The notes below the pieces were generated by a model, which had not been told where the DNA came from, ran no database searches, and saw only the letters and a program-made list of their open reading frames with translations. The position numbers and the translations under genes were made by a program. From Gnetum montanum (lineage: Eukaryota > Streptophyta > Gnetopsida > Gnetales > Gnetaceae): a stretch of DNA of 64,000 nt. The stretch is from the NCBI GenBank assembly GCA_015680685.1, contig MNCI01004792.1:584558-648557 (forward strand). Reading direction: 5' to 3'. Below are positions 44,327-56,974 of this stretch, piece after piece. The first letter of the stretch is position 1. The number at the start of each line of letters is the position of its first letter.

Positions 44327-47300
44327 ATGGCTCCTAAGACTCATCTGGTGCTTGCAAGGGTTGAGGAGGTGAAGAAGACCTTAGGGGATGCACCACAAGT
44401 GCACATTGTAGCGCGGAAGAGTACACCGTTGACCCAGTAAGTTACTACATTTCTTTGCCTTTTTGTCTTGCACATTCTATTGTTCTCTGCTCTTGTTTTG
44501 TGTCCTATTTATTTTGCGTCCATCCTTGGCTACCTGTATTTTTTTTTGGTCATGTTATTTTAGTCTCTGCATCACTGCTACCACTATTTCAGTCATGGAA
44601 AATGCATAAACGTTACGTCGTGGTTGCATGCAATGCCACTGAAACTACCACTGTCATGGTTTTCATAACCATGGGGGTTGGGGTACTTTAAGTTGCTTGA
44701 ACCTATCATGATGTAACATAAAACCCTTCGGAGGGCTAGGGCATGTATGATGTGGCAACATGACATGTGTTTTATTAGAGCATGTTATCAATTGTTTTGT
44801 TGCTATGCTACGCTTATTCGCATGTTTTTGCTATGTTAGGCTTTCACGCCCTTGCTACGCTATGTACAAGAAGAGGATTATGCTACGCTATGTACATGGA
44901 TTGCTAGAAGTTGCTACATTATGCGTGTATTACCTTTAAGTATGATACTAACATTCACTAATTATGTTGTGTAGGGTGGGGCCGAGGTCCAAGCTGATCG
45001 TTTTGGATATTAGAGGGGTCCTGTGCCATGTGAGCAGACCTGTGGCAAATGCCCCTCCTCTCCATATACATATGAGAGAGCAAGGGGTATGGTTTAGGGA
45101 TAGGGCACAGGACTTCTTGCAATTCCTTCTCAAGAACTTTAGTGTGATCATTTGGTCCTCCCTAGAGAAGGAGGAGGCATCTGGCATAATAGAAGCCATG
45201 TTGCCTGGGGCAAGTCGGGGGATTCTGAGATTTTTTACTGATAGGGAAATCATGAGCACATAGGGAGAGGGATCTAGGAAACACTCAACAAGGTTAAGGT
45301 GTTTAGCCTGGATTTAGGACATGCCTGAATACAAGAGTTCCTCGCACGTTCCATGGTGACGTGCTTTCAGAACCCACAGGGGACTGTCTACTATGCTGGC
45401 GGGGGAGTTTTGCAACCTTGCTTCACTATGTTATGCAACGCTGGCCATATTGGCTAAATTCTAAGAGTATGTGTTTATCACTAGGTTCTTTATCAATGAT
45501 GATGGGGTTCACGACCGATCGGGTCTGCTGGCTACAGCGCAGCTAGCGATACAAGAGTTCTCTTCTGCCAAAAACCTACGAGCGGGTGTGATCGGTCAGT
45601 GCAAGGTAGAATACCATACCTACCCAGGAATATTTTATGTTCCCTACAATCAATGTAAGAAGCAAGTTTGGCTGGACAAGGAGTGGGAAGAATCCTTCAA
45701 GCTGGTCATAGTAGAATAGGCTATGATGGCTGAACTCCCGTTGTTCCTGTTACCATATAGACTCGATGGATCAAATAGTAAGTGTCACATGCTCAAGTAT
45801 TTTTGCAATCCATGTATTTTCTATGTCGTTATGCTAAGCGTTTTTTGTAAAAAAAATTGTAGGGGTGAAGAAGCCCCAGAAGGTGACGGTGGTAACCATC
45901 GAGACCCAAGGGACAAGCATCTACTTCAAATACAGCGAAGCAGTAGCAAGCCAGTGCTAGTTAGACCAGAGGGCCCCAGACTCCTTAGTCAAGAACATTC
46001 AAAAGGCAAGGCTTATGGATCTGTTCATTGCCCTGAATCCAAGCATTTTGGCCACCGAGATGCTTTCCCTGGTCAAGTACTTTTCTGAGAGGGTGAGCTA
46101 TTTTCGCACGCACATACGGGGTTTGCGGGTGGTCATTGAAATCAATGACTAGCTATTTACAGACCTGTTCGATGTTCCTACTAATGGTGTCCCCATTGGT
46201 TTGAGGCACAAGTAGGAGTTGACCCTTATGAAGAAGGATATTGAGCAGTTGTTGCGGCTCATTAAGGAGCGAAAAGGGTTCCCCATGGATAAGCTTAAGG
46301 ATGGCCCCACCATGGAGATTTACCCAATCTTCCATGCCCACGCATTTCCCTAACTGCTCACCCAATGGAAGGTCCTGGGGCTCAAGTAGGCCTAGATAAT
46401 GTAGGAGGTTATGGAAGAAGGGGCCCGTTATAATTGGGCCAGTTTCCTATGTAAGGGCTTGCAGGCTGAGATTTTGGGACTCTGTGAAAAAATAGAGTCC
46501 TGCTCCAACATACACTATGGCTTCTACATAGGCCATCTGAAGCACTTTGTGAAGTTTCTGGTGGTCCAAGAGGATGAAGCCTAGGTCGTGTGAGATTCCA
46601 ACTAGATCTCTAAGTTGTGGATTTGACAAATCCTCTAGACCACGCGAGCCCAAGATCTCCTAGAAGTGGTCGGGAAGTCATTTTCTGTAACAACCAAAGG
46701 TCTAGCGGCTCGTAGCATTCATGGCTAGGACAGCATGGGAGAGATTCTCCCCGCTATAGCTAGTAGCATGATGTGGGCGAATGTCTCATTGCTAATATTG
46801 TGCCCAAGGAGTTGTGGAGGAAGAGACCTCCCCCAACTAGGGAAACCCTTTGCATGGAGGAAGAGGAGGGACGATGACTGTGGCTTAAGCTGCAGAGGAC
46901 GTAGCCCCCCATTAGTAAATGTTTTTGTGTAATGCTTACTTTGCTACTATTTGCTATGCTATGCTATGCTAGGTGGTGTAGCATAGCGTAGCATTTCCAT
47001 TGAGCTTGATTCATTTTTGATTGATGCAAACATGCCTTTTTTGCTAGCAGAGGAAGAAGAAGAATATGATGATGAAGTGTCAGGCTTTAAGAAGAGGGCG
47101 ATGAATGGCGATGTGGGGGCCCTAGTTTTGGAGGAAAGGGCCTTGGTCAAAAATAAAGGAGCTCCTATTTCTAGGGCAAGGGCTCTTGTCATTAGGGAGA
47201 CTCTTATAAACCAAGAGGTACTTCCCTTTAATAAAAAATACGTTGGTCTCCTGAAGGAAAAGGCACCAACACATGAGGAAGGGGCTTGTAAGTACTTAGC

Positions 47301-48728
47301 AAGGTCGTCCACCAAGGCTACATCCATCATCTTGCATCAGCAAGAAGAAAGATCACAACCAAATGCTGGTGAATTTGGAAATATGTCTGCCCTATTGTAG
47401 TTCATTTTGACCATTGCTGATATGCTTAGTCATATAAGAGGTGCTACTGCTGATGTCACAAGACCCCCTCTGATTTGTGCAGAGTCACGGGACAAGATAA
47501 CTGACAAGTTTGTGTTCGTGCAGGGACTTGTCGATGACATGATCAAACGCCTTCAGTAGGTAGACCCTGACATGGGTAAGTAGCAGTATTAAATGCTCCT
47601 ATGTGGTTACACTAAAAAATTTTGAGTTCATTGATTTTTTCTATGCTAACGTGATTTCCATGATCTTCATGTCAACGTAGCCTCTCAGCTCAAATGGAAC
47701 CCAACACGACCCATGAAAGTTGGCGTCGTGCCTACACTCTCACTTGATGTGACTTAGGTGCCTCGTCCCATGTTTTATGAGGCTTAAAGTGCGTATTTCA
47801 CTCAGCATGCTCTCTGTGGGAATACAAGCATGTCAACAAGGACCTGTGCAAATGGGTCCAAAAGGCTAAGCAAAGAGAGGCCAAACTGGTCATTGATGTG
47901 GAGGATCTCAAGTCAAGGAACAAGTTCCTCGTAAACTGTAACCTTGATGTTGAGGACTAGCACAAGGATGTAGATGATTATGCTAGATTTTGGACTGTTA
48001 TTCGTCAGAACGTTGAATCCACTCATGAGATAGTCGAATAAAAAATGTAGATGGATTTGCTAACCCAGAAGTGCCAAGACATGAAAGATATCATCACCAA
48101 GGTTTTTGAATGGGGGAACCTAGAGAAACCAAAAATATGTGTACAATATAGAGAATGACACCCATCGAAAACTGTACAAAGATGCTACTGTGGAGGCATT
48201 CATGTATGAAGCATTTGTGAATGCCATTGATGCTTCCAAGGCCTACGCTAAGTTCAAGGAGCACATGAAGGTTATGGAATCTCCTAACTTGAAAGTGGAC
48301 CTTCCTATACGAGAGATCGCAACCACCTCCCTTTCTCCAGGACCTCTAATATGGACAACCATGGAAAGGGAGAGAGCCACGACTGCGAATGCTGAACCTA
48401 GCGACAGGCATTGGATGGACATCATGATAGATGAAATCTGGTGTCGCCTTGGGCTTGTTCTAGATCGGATACCCTTTGAGACTGACGCAGGCACCTCTCA
48501 AATTAGTGTCTTTACTATGTAGATGCTTGTGTCATGTTATAGTTTGCACTTGTTGTCCTAACTGATTACTTCATTCCTACGATGTAGGCTCTAGATGAGG
48601 GTGCAAGGCCCGTAGGGGGAGGGAATGAAGAACCGACACCGGAAGAAGGCAACACAGGGGAAGATGATGCATAATTAGATGAAGCGGAGGTGAACACTGA
48701 GGATGATGCAAATAGAGACAACCCATGA
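44327..48728 (+). pseudogene. Antisense spliced gene in element D (FCP1/NIF-like N-terminal half)
   Basis: Opposite to D, so on the plus strand here. Exon 1 is 44327-44436 (MAPKTHLVLARVEEVKKTL..., 110 nt, donor CAGTAAGT). Exon 2 is 44975-45402 (acceptor TTGTGTAG) and continues in frame for 93 codons: KLIVLDIRGVLCHVSRP (HAD motif I, first Asp kept, second replaced by Arg), VWFRDRAQDFLQFLL, FSVIIWSSLEKEEASGI (motif II-like WSS). Exon 3 is 45485-45777. Exon 4 starts at 45863 and runs to about 46700 (ARLMDLFIALNPSILATEMLSLV; LFTDLFDVPTNG). Further exons are near 47030-47575, 47680-48510 and 48588-48728, the last encoding an acidic tail that ends at TGA 48726. Stops after exon 2 and a lost GT at 45403 show decay. 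The first half resembles plant NIF/FCP1-homology phosphatases, but key Asp residues are absent. No function is proven. Confidence 0.78.
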
Positions 48729-49240
48729 TAGCATGGGATTTTTGTTTGAACTTTTCAAAATTTTGAAATTTTTGCAAACATTGCCAATAGGCGCAAGTTT
48801 TGAATAAAATGAAGCACTTCAAAAAAGAAACTGATTTTGCCTTAACTTGTGTATCATGCAAAGTTTTCATGCTTTCATATGCTAGTTTTAGGTCATTTTG
48901 GGCCATTGCTAGTATTAGGTCGTTGTGGGCCATTGCGTAACATGCCAGAAGGATTATGTTTTAGCAAAGTGTAAAACGACAATGCTAGTTTTAGGCCATT
49001 TAGGGCCATTGCCAAAAGAGATAGTACATAAATAAAGAAAAATGCAACAATGCGAGTTTTAGGCCATTTCAAGCAGTAGTGTAGCATGCCAGAAGGATGG
49101 CATGTTAGCAAAGTGAAAAGCAACGATGCTAGTTTTAGGCCACTTCAGGCCATAGCATAACATGCCAAAAGGATGGCATGTTAACAAAGAAGAAAGCAAT
49201 GATGTACAAGGGATGGCAACTTGGTAGAAAGCAGTAGGGT
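48729..49240 (-). repeat. Protease-antisense gene spacer of D with hairpin-type units
   Basis: About six units between 48885 and 49165, read on the minus strand as GGCCCAAAATGACC (or similar) and then TAAAACTAGC. Spacing is 26-80 bp. No gene. Confidence 0.7.
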
Positions 49241-50344
49241 TTCTATGCTATGCGTAACTACCTCTCGACCCATCGTGGGTTGATCGAAACATGAGGCTAA
49301 GGTATTTCCCTAGGGCCCTCATTCACATCATCATCCTCCACTTGGAAGGGCAACTCAATCCATGCATTTTCAATTTGGAAGTCGACTCACTGAGCCGATC
49401 CTTCCGTTGGATGGTTAATGCATATGTGAGTAGGTGCCTCACTTTTGGAGGTTGTGACCTTTGAGCCCTACTCCATGTCTACACTACTGATTGCTTGCAT
49501 TGCTACTTCGTCACCATGGATCACCACCTCCCTGCCTATGTATAGTAAGTGAATTTCTTGGTGTATAGGTGAGGAGACAACCCTAAGTTGCACTAACCAT
49601 GACCTTCCCAAGATCAGGTTAAACCTGGACATTTCCTCGACCATAATGAATGTCACGTCTGTGTGGAACTAGTCCCCTACTACGAAGTCTACATGAACTG
49701 TGCCTTTCACCAGGACATGTGCCCCATTGAAGGACCTCAGACATGATGTTGTTGTGGGCTTGATCTGGTCAACCAATCCCAACTTATCCACTATAGGGAA
49801 AGGAATGATGTTTTTGGCAGCCCCACCATGAATGTGTACCCTTCAGATCCAGTGTTGTCCAACCTAAATTCTGATGAAGAGAGGCACCATATTCACCTGA
49901 TCCCCTTCGGAATCTTTCCTAATGGCATTTTCACTGAAAGTCAATCGAGGTGTCACAGACTCTGCTGGCACAGGAGGAAGCATGACGAAATGAATCGCTT
50001 CCTCTTCCGCTCGCATGTTCTTGTCGACTTGAATCACTGTTAGCATGCAAATTAGAGCATTGAGGTGGGGTACAGATGTCATGATTAGGTCGTATAAGCT
50101 CAATGTACTTTTTTCTACTTTAGAGCTTGCTTGACCTGGGTGAGGGTGTCCAAAAAGTCTTGGCCATCCTCTTGTTTGACATTTTCCTCTTCTTCAATTC
50201 GTCCCAGAAGACGAATCTCCTGAGGAGAGCTAACTTCGGATCTAGGTTCAAATCATTGTCGACAAAGTGATGCAGGCTGCATGGTCATGTCGACCTTCAT
50301 CTTTGGGGGAAAAGGTGCATATGCAAGGGGCAAAGACATGGGCT
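49241..50344 (-). pseudogene. pro: Element D protease region
   Basis: Homologous to B 21480-22557 on the opposite strand. The active-site block near 49825-49850 reads HIHGGAAKNI; the two Asp residues of HIDDGAATN are His and Gly, so the catalytic residue is lost. FNLILGRSWLVQ is kept near 49590-49625. A stop at 49673 and others break the frame. The solo LTR lies just upstream. Confidence 0.8.
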
Positions 50345-51733
50345 TGAAACACTGTGAAAATTTTGAGGCCTTAGCTGTACAACAAAAAATTGGTGATTTA
50401 GACAAGGGGTCACAATAAGGTGTGGTGCAGCAAGTTCCTTTTCAGTCAAAGGTCTATCCTGTCATGCTGCACAGCACAACACAAGAAAATTCTAGAAGAC
50501 AGAGCAAAGCAACGGATGCATGGCAGTAAAACCTCCAACTTTGCAAGTTCTTTGTTTCGAAAACCTTAACTTCTTGGCAAATTACGCTGCATTACGCAAC
50601 ATAACGTAATGTCACGTTATGCTGCGTAATGTCAGAAGAAAGTACGCCGAAACATCAGGGATGAAAAATGTTCAGGGCTTCAACAACACTTCAATATTTT
50701 TTTACAAGTGCGCTATTTTACGCGGGGTTACGCTGTGAAGCGTAATCTAGCATAGCACAGTGTAATTCAAGCATAGAAAATGGTGGCGTAATACAAGTAA
50801 TAGCAGTCTGTATGATGCAATACGCTCTCCACCGTGTCGTTGTGTAATCAAGAAGTAACTTGTCATCAAATTCCTGGTTTATGACGCATTACGCTTTAGA
50901 GCGTCAGGCAGTGTGGCGTCGTAAGCTTCAGTAACCAACACATCAGGTCAATGGCATTTTGTAGGTTTAGGACATGCGTCATCTAAACCGCATTTTTCTC
51001 CTAATTTTAGCCTTATAAATATGCCAACCAAAAGAAGAAAAGAGAGAGGACGAAAAAGGAGAGAGATTGATAGCTTTTCACTGTGAGCAATTTTTTCCTC
51101 CATTGGCAATTATTGAGAACTTCTAGGAGTGATTGAAAAGAAAAACCGAAAGAGACTAGTGATAGCAAGAATATCGAAGGTAGTTGATGAGAACCTTTGT
51201 TTAGAAATAGTTGATTGACAGAAATTCTGCTTTGAGTTCGGCCTCTCTGTATCTAGATCTACTAGAACAAGGTAGATCGATTTTTGCTTGTTTCATCTTT
51301 GCTTAGCTTGTCTTGTTATCAGCATGCACTTTGTTCAAATTGAAGTCCATTTGTAATCATTGTACCTAAACATATCTTTTTGTGGATTAAATCCCAGATC
51401 TTGGGGTTTGATCACATTCCAAACTTGATCTATTGTCTCCTATCCATACTAATTCTACAAATCGCTCTAAACAATTACATCTTCTCCCAATTATCTCCAA
51501 AATTAACAATGTTACAACCTCCTTGAAAAGAACTGTAAAGAATCATTATTCTATCATTTAAATATCACAAAATTTTTTACTGATCAAGTAAGTCCCTGTC
51601 TAATCGACTAGACCATTCAGGGCACCTTGGATTCATCTTTCTCCGGCACGGCCCTTGCACGAATCCGGGATTAGAACTGTGTAGACGAACTTTTGTTCGG
51701 TATTTCCAGCGACCGACATTTTTCATCGTTACA
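50345..51733 (+). mobile_element. Solo LTR of the element A family
   Basis: TGAAACACTG to TTACA, 1389 bp, homologous over its length to both LTRs of A, with the TATA box at 51012-51020. No internal element sequence is attached: D's protease linker resumes on both sides. The flanks TGGGC (50339-50343) and TGGGG (51734-51738) may be a decayed duplication, off by one base on the left. It was probably left by recombination between two LTRs. Confidence 0.85.
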
Positions 51734-54411
51734 TGGGGCAACGAGACTGTTTAGCTTTGTTCCACGAGATAGGGGTCGCCGAAGCCATCAGCCCCCTGAT
51801 GACAAATAGAGTTAGAGGTGTTAGCTGATGGGGCCATGTGGCTCCACGAACAGGTGACGCAAAGGCGAATGCCCATGTTGGGACTTTCAGGACGAACGGC
51901 TGCTATGAGCTCGGACCAACCACTGGTGGTGTTGGTGCACTACGTTGAGGCACGCAGACCACGAATGGCTATCAGGGTGGCTAGGGATCACTATCAATGC
52001 TGATAGCGTTGATGACATAACTGGCATTATTGGTGTTGAGGGGATCTATGTAGACATACATAGATTGATTTTCAGGGTGCACTGGGTTGCTTTCATCCAG
52101 CACTAGTTTCCCTAGGTCAATTAATCTTTGGATGTCATCCTACAATGGCAGACAATAATTTGGGCTGTGACTACACTATTGGTGGTAGTCACAAAACCTA
52201 TCTGGCCTGAAACCCCTAGGAACCAGAGGCTCATTGAACAGGGCCAAGGAGGGATTCTTAAGGAGCTCACAGTAGCATTGATGTCTCGCATTTTCCTCTT
52301 TCGAGATCTGCTTATGTTGGATGTATCCCACTTCCAACAGTTGCTTTAGAAGCTCTGAAGGCTTTAGAGGCAGTGGGGTGTACTTTGAGCGGTCTTTGTG
52401 CTCAAAGTTTGGTTTGGGTTGTGCAGATGTCTCGAGCATAGGTTGCGACACGTGGCCTGGTTTGGGCGCAGGGTTAGCCACTTGTGTGGCCAATTTCTTA
52501 CTGTTCTTACTACTATTGTTGCTAGGTTTGGGCTTGGCCTCAGTTTCCATAGTAGCCACCATGGTTGTTGGGGCCTTACCCTTTTCCTTCTTTGTGAAGG
52601 NGGCCACCATGGTTGTTGGGGCCTTACCCTTTTCCTTCTTTGTGAAGGTGCTCTTGTAAGTGAGGTAGGCTGAGTCTTTACTTGCCTCGGCTACATCTTG
52701 TATGCTCTTAGTCTGGGGGAAGGCTTGACTAAAAGAGTGAGGAGTGAGATAGTACAGTTTGAACTTGATGAAGTCATTCACTACACCCTTAAAGATGGCC
52801 AGCAAGTGGGCCTCCATGATGGGCTCATGGATTTCATTAAAGGTTGCACTCCAACATTGAATGAACTTTTAGATCGGCTCTAGAGCATCTTGCTTCATGC
52901 TCATCAGCTAATTCAGCATGGTTTATGGCTTTAAGTTGTACTTAAAGCATGTCATGAACTGGGTCAACAACTCTTCCAAAGTTCATATGGATGAGCATGG
53001 CAATGCACGATACCAATCTAGGGCTTTCCTGACTAGCGACATGGCGAAGACATAAATGATCGTGTGCATCCATTATTGCAATAGAAAAGACTCAGATCTG
53101 AAGGTAACAAGATGTGTGTTGGGATCTCTCTCCCCATCATACTTCATGAAGTGCGGGAGAGACATCCCCAAGGGTAATGTCAAAGAAAGGATTGCAGAGC
53201 TGATGGGGTCATCCTAGTAAAAGTCCATGACTTGTACCGTGTCAAACCCAATAGCTTTAAGGTGTTTTATTTCCTCAGTGAGGGTCTCGATGAGCTGAAA
53301 TACTTGGTCCATATCCAGCTACATTGTGGATGGCTGGGGAGCTGTGGGGGTAGCCCCTGCTTGTGGTATGGTGGGGGCAGTGGCTTGACCCAATGGCAGA
53401 CTGTTGGTACNAACCTATGGTCACCACCTTAACAACACCACCTACCAGGTGGTGGACAACACAGGTAGCACCACACATGGGGGTTGNACCCTGTGTTAGG
53501 TTGTGCCAACTATAAGGCTTGGAGTATTTGAGAACGCATGAAATGAGACATTTGTGATGGTTGAGGGGTAGGTAGAGAAGCAAATGGGATGCACCATGTA
53601 GACGGGTTGGGGCCCACCATAGTGGGTAGAACTAACGTGAATGTAGGAATAGAGGTAGAAGTCATGTATGTTTGCGAAGTTGGTATCACATGAACATGTG
53701 GCAGGGTAGCCATAACTAGTGTGTTATGTGCCATAGAAATGGGCTGCTGAACAGCCTGCAAAAGGACAATAGCTGCAAAAAGAATAGGTGAAATAGGCGA
53801 GAGTGGGCAAGGAAGCACCGCAGGATTAGCATGGCTTCCCATAGAAGCCATAATCGTAGGTTGTGGAAGCATAGGCATAATTATAAAGGAAGTGCTAAGA
53901 GAAGATGGCTTGGCCTAGAAGGACTGGGTAGGAGGGATAGGAGTGGGCCGGTTGGATCTCCCTCATCCGATTGGGAATCGAGTTTCTCCTGCTCATCCTG
54001 GAGAGCGTCATCTTGGTTGGACGCTGTGTGTTGTTGCTCCCGAAGCCTAGCCAACTGGATTAGTTGGTCTAGAAGCCTTTGGTACACTTGTGTTAAAGGT
54101 AATGAAATTCTGGGAATAGGGAAAAACTCCTTCCCATTGCAGTAAGTAAACTTGAAGCTGCGTTTCTCTTCGAGTTCATGTAAATCCAAGGGAAAATTTG
54201 TCTGCACCTTTGCACAGAGGAAGCTATAATGCTCATGCTGCTAGGCCAATTCCTCAAGTCCTCAGTTTTGGACTATAAGAGATCAGTGTATTTCTAGAAT
54301 CAGGTTCAATGATTTTCTGGCACCAGTAGTGCCTTGAACTGTGATGGGGTCTTCAATGTTGAAGGGAACTTCCATGTTGAAGGCATCGGGAGAAGTAGTT
54401 GAAAAAGCCAT
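51734..54411 (-). pseudogene. gag: Element D gag and gag-protease linker
   Basis: Minus-strand start at ATG 54411 (MAFSTTSPDAF...). Then QTNFPLDLHELEEKRSFKFT and LLDQLIQLARLREQQ (54207-54000), a proline/alanine-rich linker (53940-53260), the capsid core (53230-52700), a basic stretch and a zinc-knuckle-like region (FCDYHQ, near 52180), then the linker (52150-51734). An artificial 46-bp duplication around an N (52601), two more single Ns, and several stops interrupt it. Otherwise close to B. Confidence 0.82.
52555..52648. other. Duplicated 46-bp segment around a single N
   Basis: 52555-52600 and 52603-52648 are identical and flank N at 52601. B and A have the sequence once. This looks like two contig ends with an unresolved overlap. 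Single Ns at 53411 and 53487 are similar scars. Confidence 0.85.
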
Positions 54412-55265
54412 TGTTAAGCAAGTGGTTATGCAAAAAAGAGTAAAATTTATGCAAAAAAGTGCAAACAAACAAGGAAACTAGCAAATAAAAAAAAAGAATA
54501 AGGCTTTACATCTTGTCAGATTCTAGAAGAACCGTCCAGGTGACTAATCTGTACCATGTGGGATGGGGTACAGAATGCATGCAAGACTACCGTAGGGTAG
54601 GCAAGCTAACTAGTAACTAGAGGGTTTATGTCTTGCACAAACCTGGAGGGACTGTTGAGGTTACCATCCTATACCATGCGGGGTGGAGTATAGAATGCAT
54701 GCAAGACTACCATACGATGAGCAAGCTAACTAGCAACCAGAGGCTTTATGTCTTGCAGGATCCTGGAGGGACCATCAACACGACTGTCCTATACCATGCA
54801 GGATGGGGTACAAAATGCATGCAAGACTACCGTAGGGTATGTTTAGCTAATTGGAAATGAAGAAGGCTTTAGGTCTTGTAGGGCTTCGGAGGAACCATTG
54901 AAGCGACCAACCTGTACCACATGGGATGGGGTACATAGCACATGCAAGACTACCATAGGACAGGCAAGCTGACTAGCAACCAGAGGCTTTATGTCTTGTG
55001 GGATCCCAAAGGGACTGTCGAGGTGACTGTCCCATACCACATGGGATGGGGTACAAAACACACACAAGACTACTATAAAATGAGCTATTTAGCTAGTGAT
55101 CAAAGGCCTTTTGTCCTGTGGGGCTCCCGAGGAACCATTGAGGTGACCGATCCACACCACACAAAGCAAAAACAATTGCAAAAGGGTTTCACATTTACGC
55201 TTATGCATATTAGGGTGCATAAGGCTCATAGAACTACCATGAAATGTGGAAAAGGAACCAAAAGG
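54412..55265 (-). repeat. Leader of D with tandem repeats
   Basis: About six copies of a roughly 120-bp unit between 54500 and 55160. Each has 'gggatggggtacagaatgca', 'tgcaagactacc' and 'tttatgtcttg' in plus-strand reading. Same family as the leader of B (212-1188). No gene. Confidence 0.78.
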
Positions 55266-55288
55266 CCCTCCTTCTAGTGCTAGAAAAT
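55266..55288 (-). other. Primer-binding-like site of D
   Basis: Minus-strand TAGCACTAGAAGGAGGG (55282-55266) with the spacer ATTTTC next to the LTR. The initial TGG has decayed to TAG. Confidence 0.6.
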
Positions 55289-56974
55289 TGTAGCGATCGA
55301 AAACGTCAACAGCTGAAAAACACCGACTGGTTAGCAGGCGCAATAGTTTTGACCCCGTACCCATGGGAGGGCCGTGCTAGGTGTGTGTGGATATGGGGTG
55401 CTCTAAATGGTTTGGTCATTCAGATAGGAACTTAATCGACATCTATATAGCCTTTTTCAACATATATTTTTGAAATATGAATAGAAATGCAGAGTAATGC
55501 TCGCAAGTAAATAAAGCAGAAAAAGTAGTGCAAAATGAAAAAATAAGCAGGAAATGAAGTAAAATATAGTTAGGAAAATGCACTGCTTCGAAGCTACAAG
55601 CTTGCTCTGTTGAGGTGGATACAATCGGTTGCATAGCGTGATGAAGTGCAGAGATCCCGAGAGTAACCAAGAGGTGTGGAGCAAGACAAGTTGCGTGCTT
55701 GGGCATGGCCTTGGTCTATGATAATGCAGGGATTCTACCAAGGTGGTGGAAAGGGAATGGGACAATGTGCTAGCTAAAAATGCTAACTGTTTGCAATGTC
55801 AAATAGAAATCTTACAATGCTTGATGTTACAATGTGCATGAAAGAAAAATTGAAGGCCAGAGTGAGTGCCAAGGAGATGAAAGTCAAGGAATCAGGGAGA
55901 ATTCCTCACTTTTTGAATGGTATTTTCCAAAAAATTCCCAATAGCTAGAGATAGTCCAACCCTTTGAGCACTGCTTGTCAAGGTATTTATAGGGCTAAAG
56001 GGCACGTGAAAGGAGTGGTTTGAATGCCACATGCCCCAGGCCCATGTTGACTTGCTAACACCACACGTGCCGTGTATGACCATTGGACTGACAAGACCAT
56101 TGTAATGCGAACCTTCTACACCATAACTGCAAACCTGCCATGCTATAATTGTGTTGTTAGCATCTAGAGACATGTGAAAATAGTCAAATTAGGTGAAGTG
56201 CATTGATTTCGCACAACCACCTACATGCCTTACTATGCTTTGTAGCATAGCATGCTTGGTGTAGCATAGCATCTTGTCGTATGTTCCGCTACATGTGTGT
56301 TGCATGTTTGCTACGCTATGCTATGCTACATAGTGTAGCGTAGCATAGCATAGCAATTGGCCTTAGTCGCGAAAAATTTGTTGATTTGCAAAATTTTCTT
56401 CTGCAAGATTTGCAAACTTGTTGATTCTATCTTTTGAGCTACCTTTTGTCTCTTTCGCAGGATTTCTACACCTCATTGCACCTTGTAGCTCAATGTAGCA
56501 TAGCAGTAGACATGTTCGGCCGCTTCCTAACAGAAAGGGACATTGTTGAAAGATTTGAAATTCAATGTGGGGAACTGGTGGTGAAGCTATTGCCATGCTA
56601 TGCTACATCATGTGTCATAGCATAGCATGGAACTTCGCTCTGCAATTGTCTTCTGAAGCTTGCTACGCTATGTAGCAAGGCTTAGCGTAGCGTAGCAGAC
56701 TTCGTGACTTAGAAAAATTGCCGAACTATTTCATGCATCCAGAATGCTGCTACCAACTTCGAACACCATTTCTGATCATGTTTTCGACTAGTCAAGCTAC
56801 TTAGGCATACAGGGAAGATGACCCATAGATCTTGTTTACACCTAAAGTAGAAAATTTTCCGAACTGGCCGACCAAAACTCAAAGCGTTCTCCTCTTGAAG
56901 AACTATCATGGTGCTTGCGCGAAGTGCAAGGCCTGGTGAAGCAAGAATGATTTCAGATTTTTTGGGGTGTTTCT
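55289..56974 (-). repeat. 5' LTR of element D
   Basis: Minus-strand AGAAACACC (decayed TGAAACACC) to CGCTACA, 1686 bp. It has TATA (minus, near 55990) and palindromic repeats of the CTACGCTATGCTATGCTACATAG type at 56220-56350 and 56590-56700. GTAAC (56975-56979) follows; the other target copy is off-window. No gene. Confidence 0.85.

Larger units (their letters stand above)
43785..56974 (-). mobile_element. Element D, Tat-like retrotransposon, 5' part
   Basis: On the minus strand, from right to left: 5' LTR (56974-55289), PBS-like site, leader, gag (from 54411), protease, spacer, antisense gene (plus strand 44327-48728) and a spacer running to 43785, continued at 34705-34857 beyond C. A solo LTR interrupts it at 50345-51733. 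RT to 3' LTR lie left of the window beyond B. D's sequence is closest to B. Confidence 0.87.
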
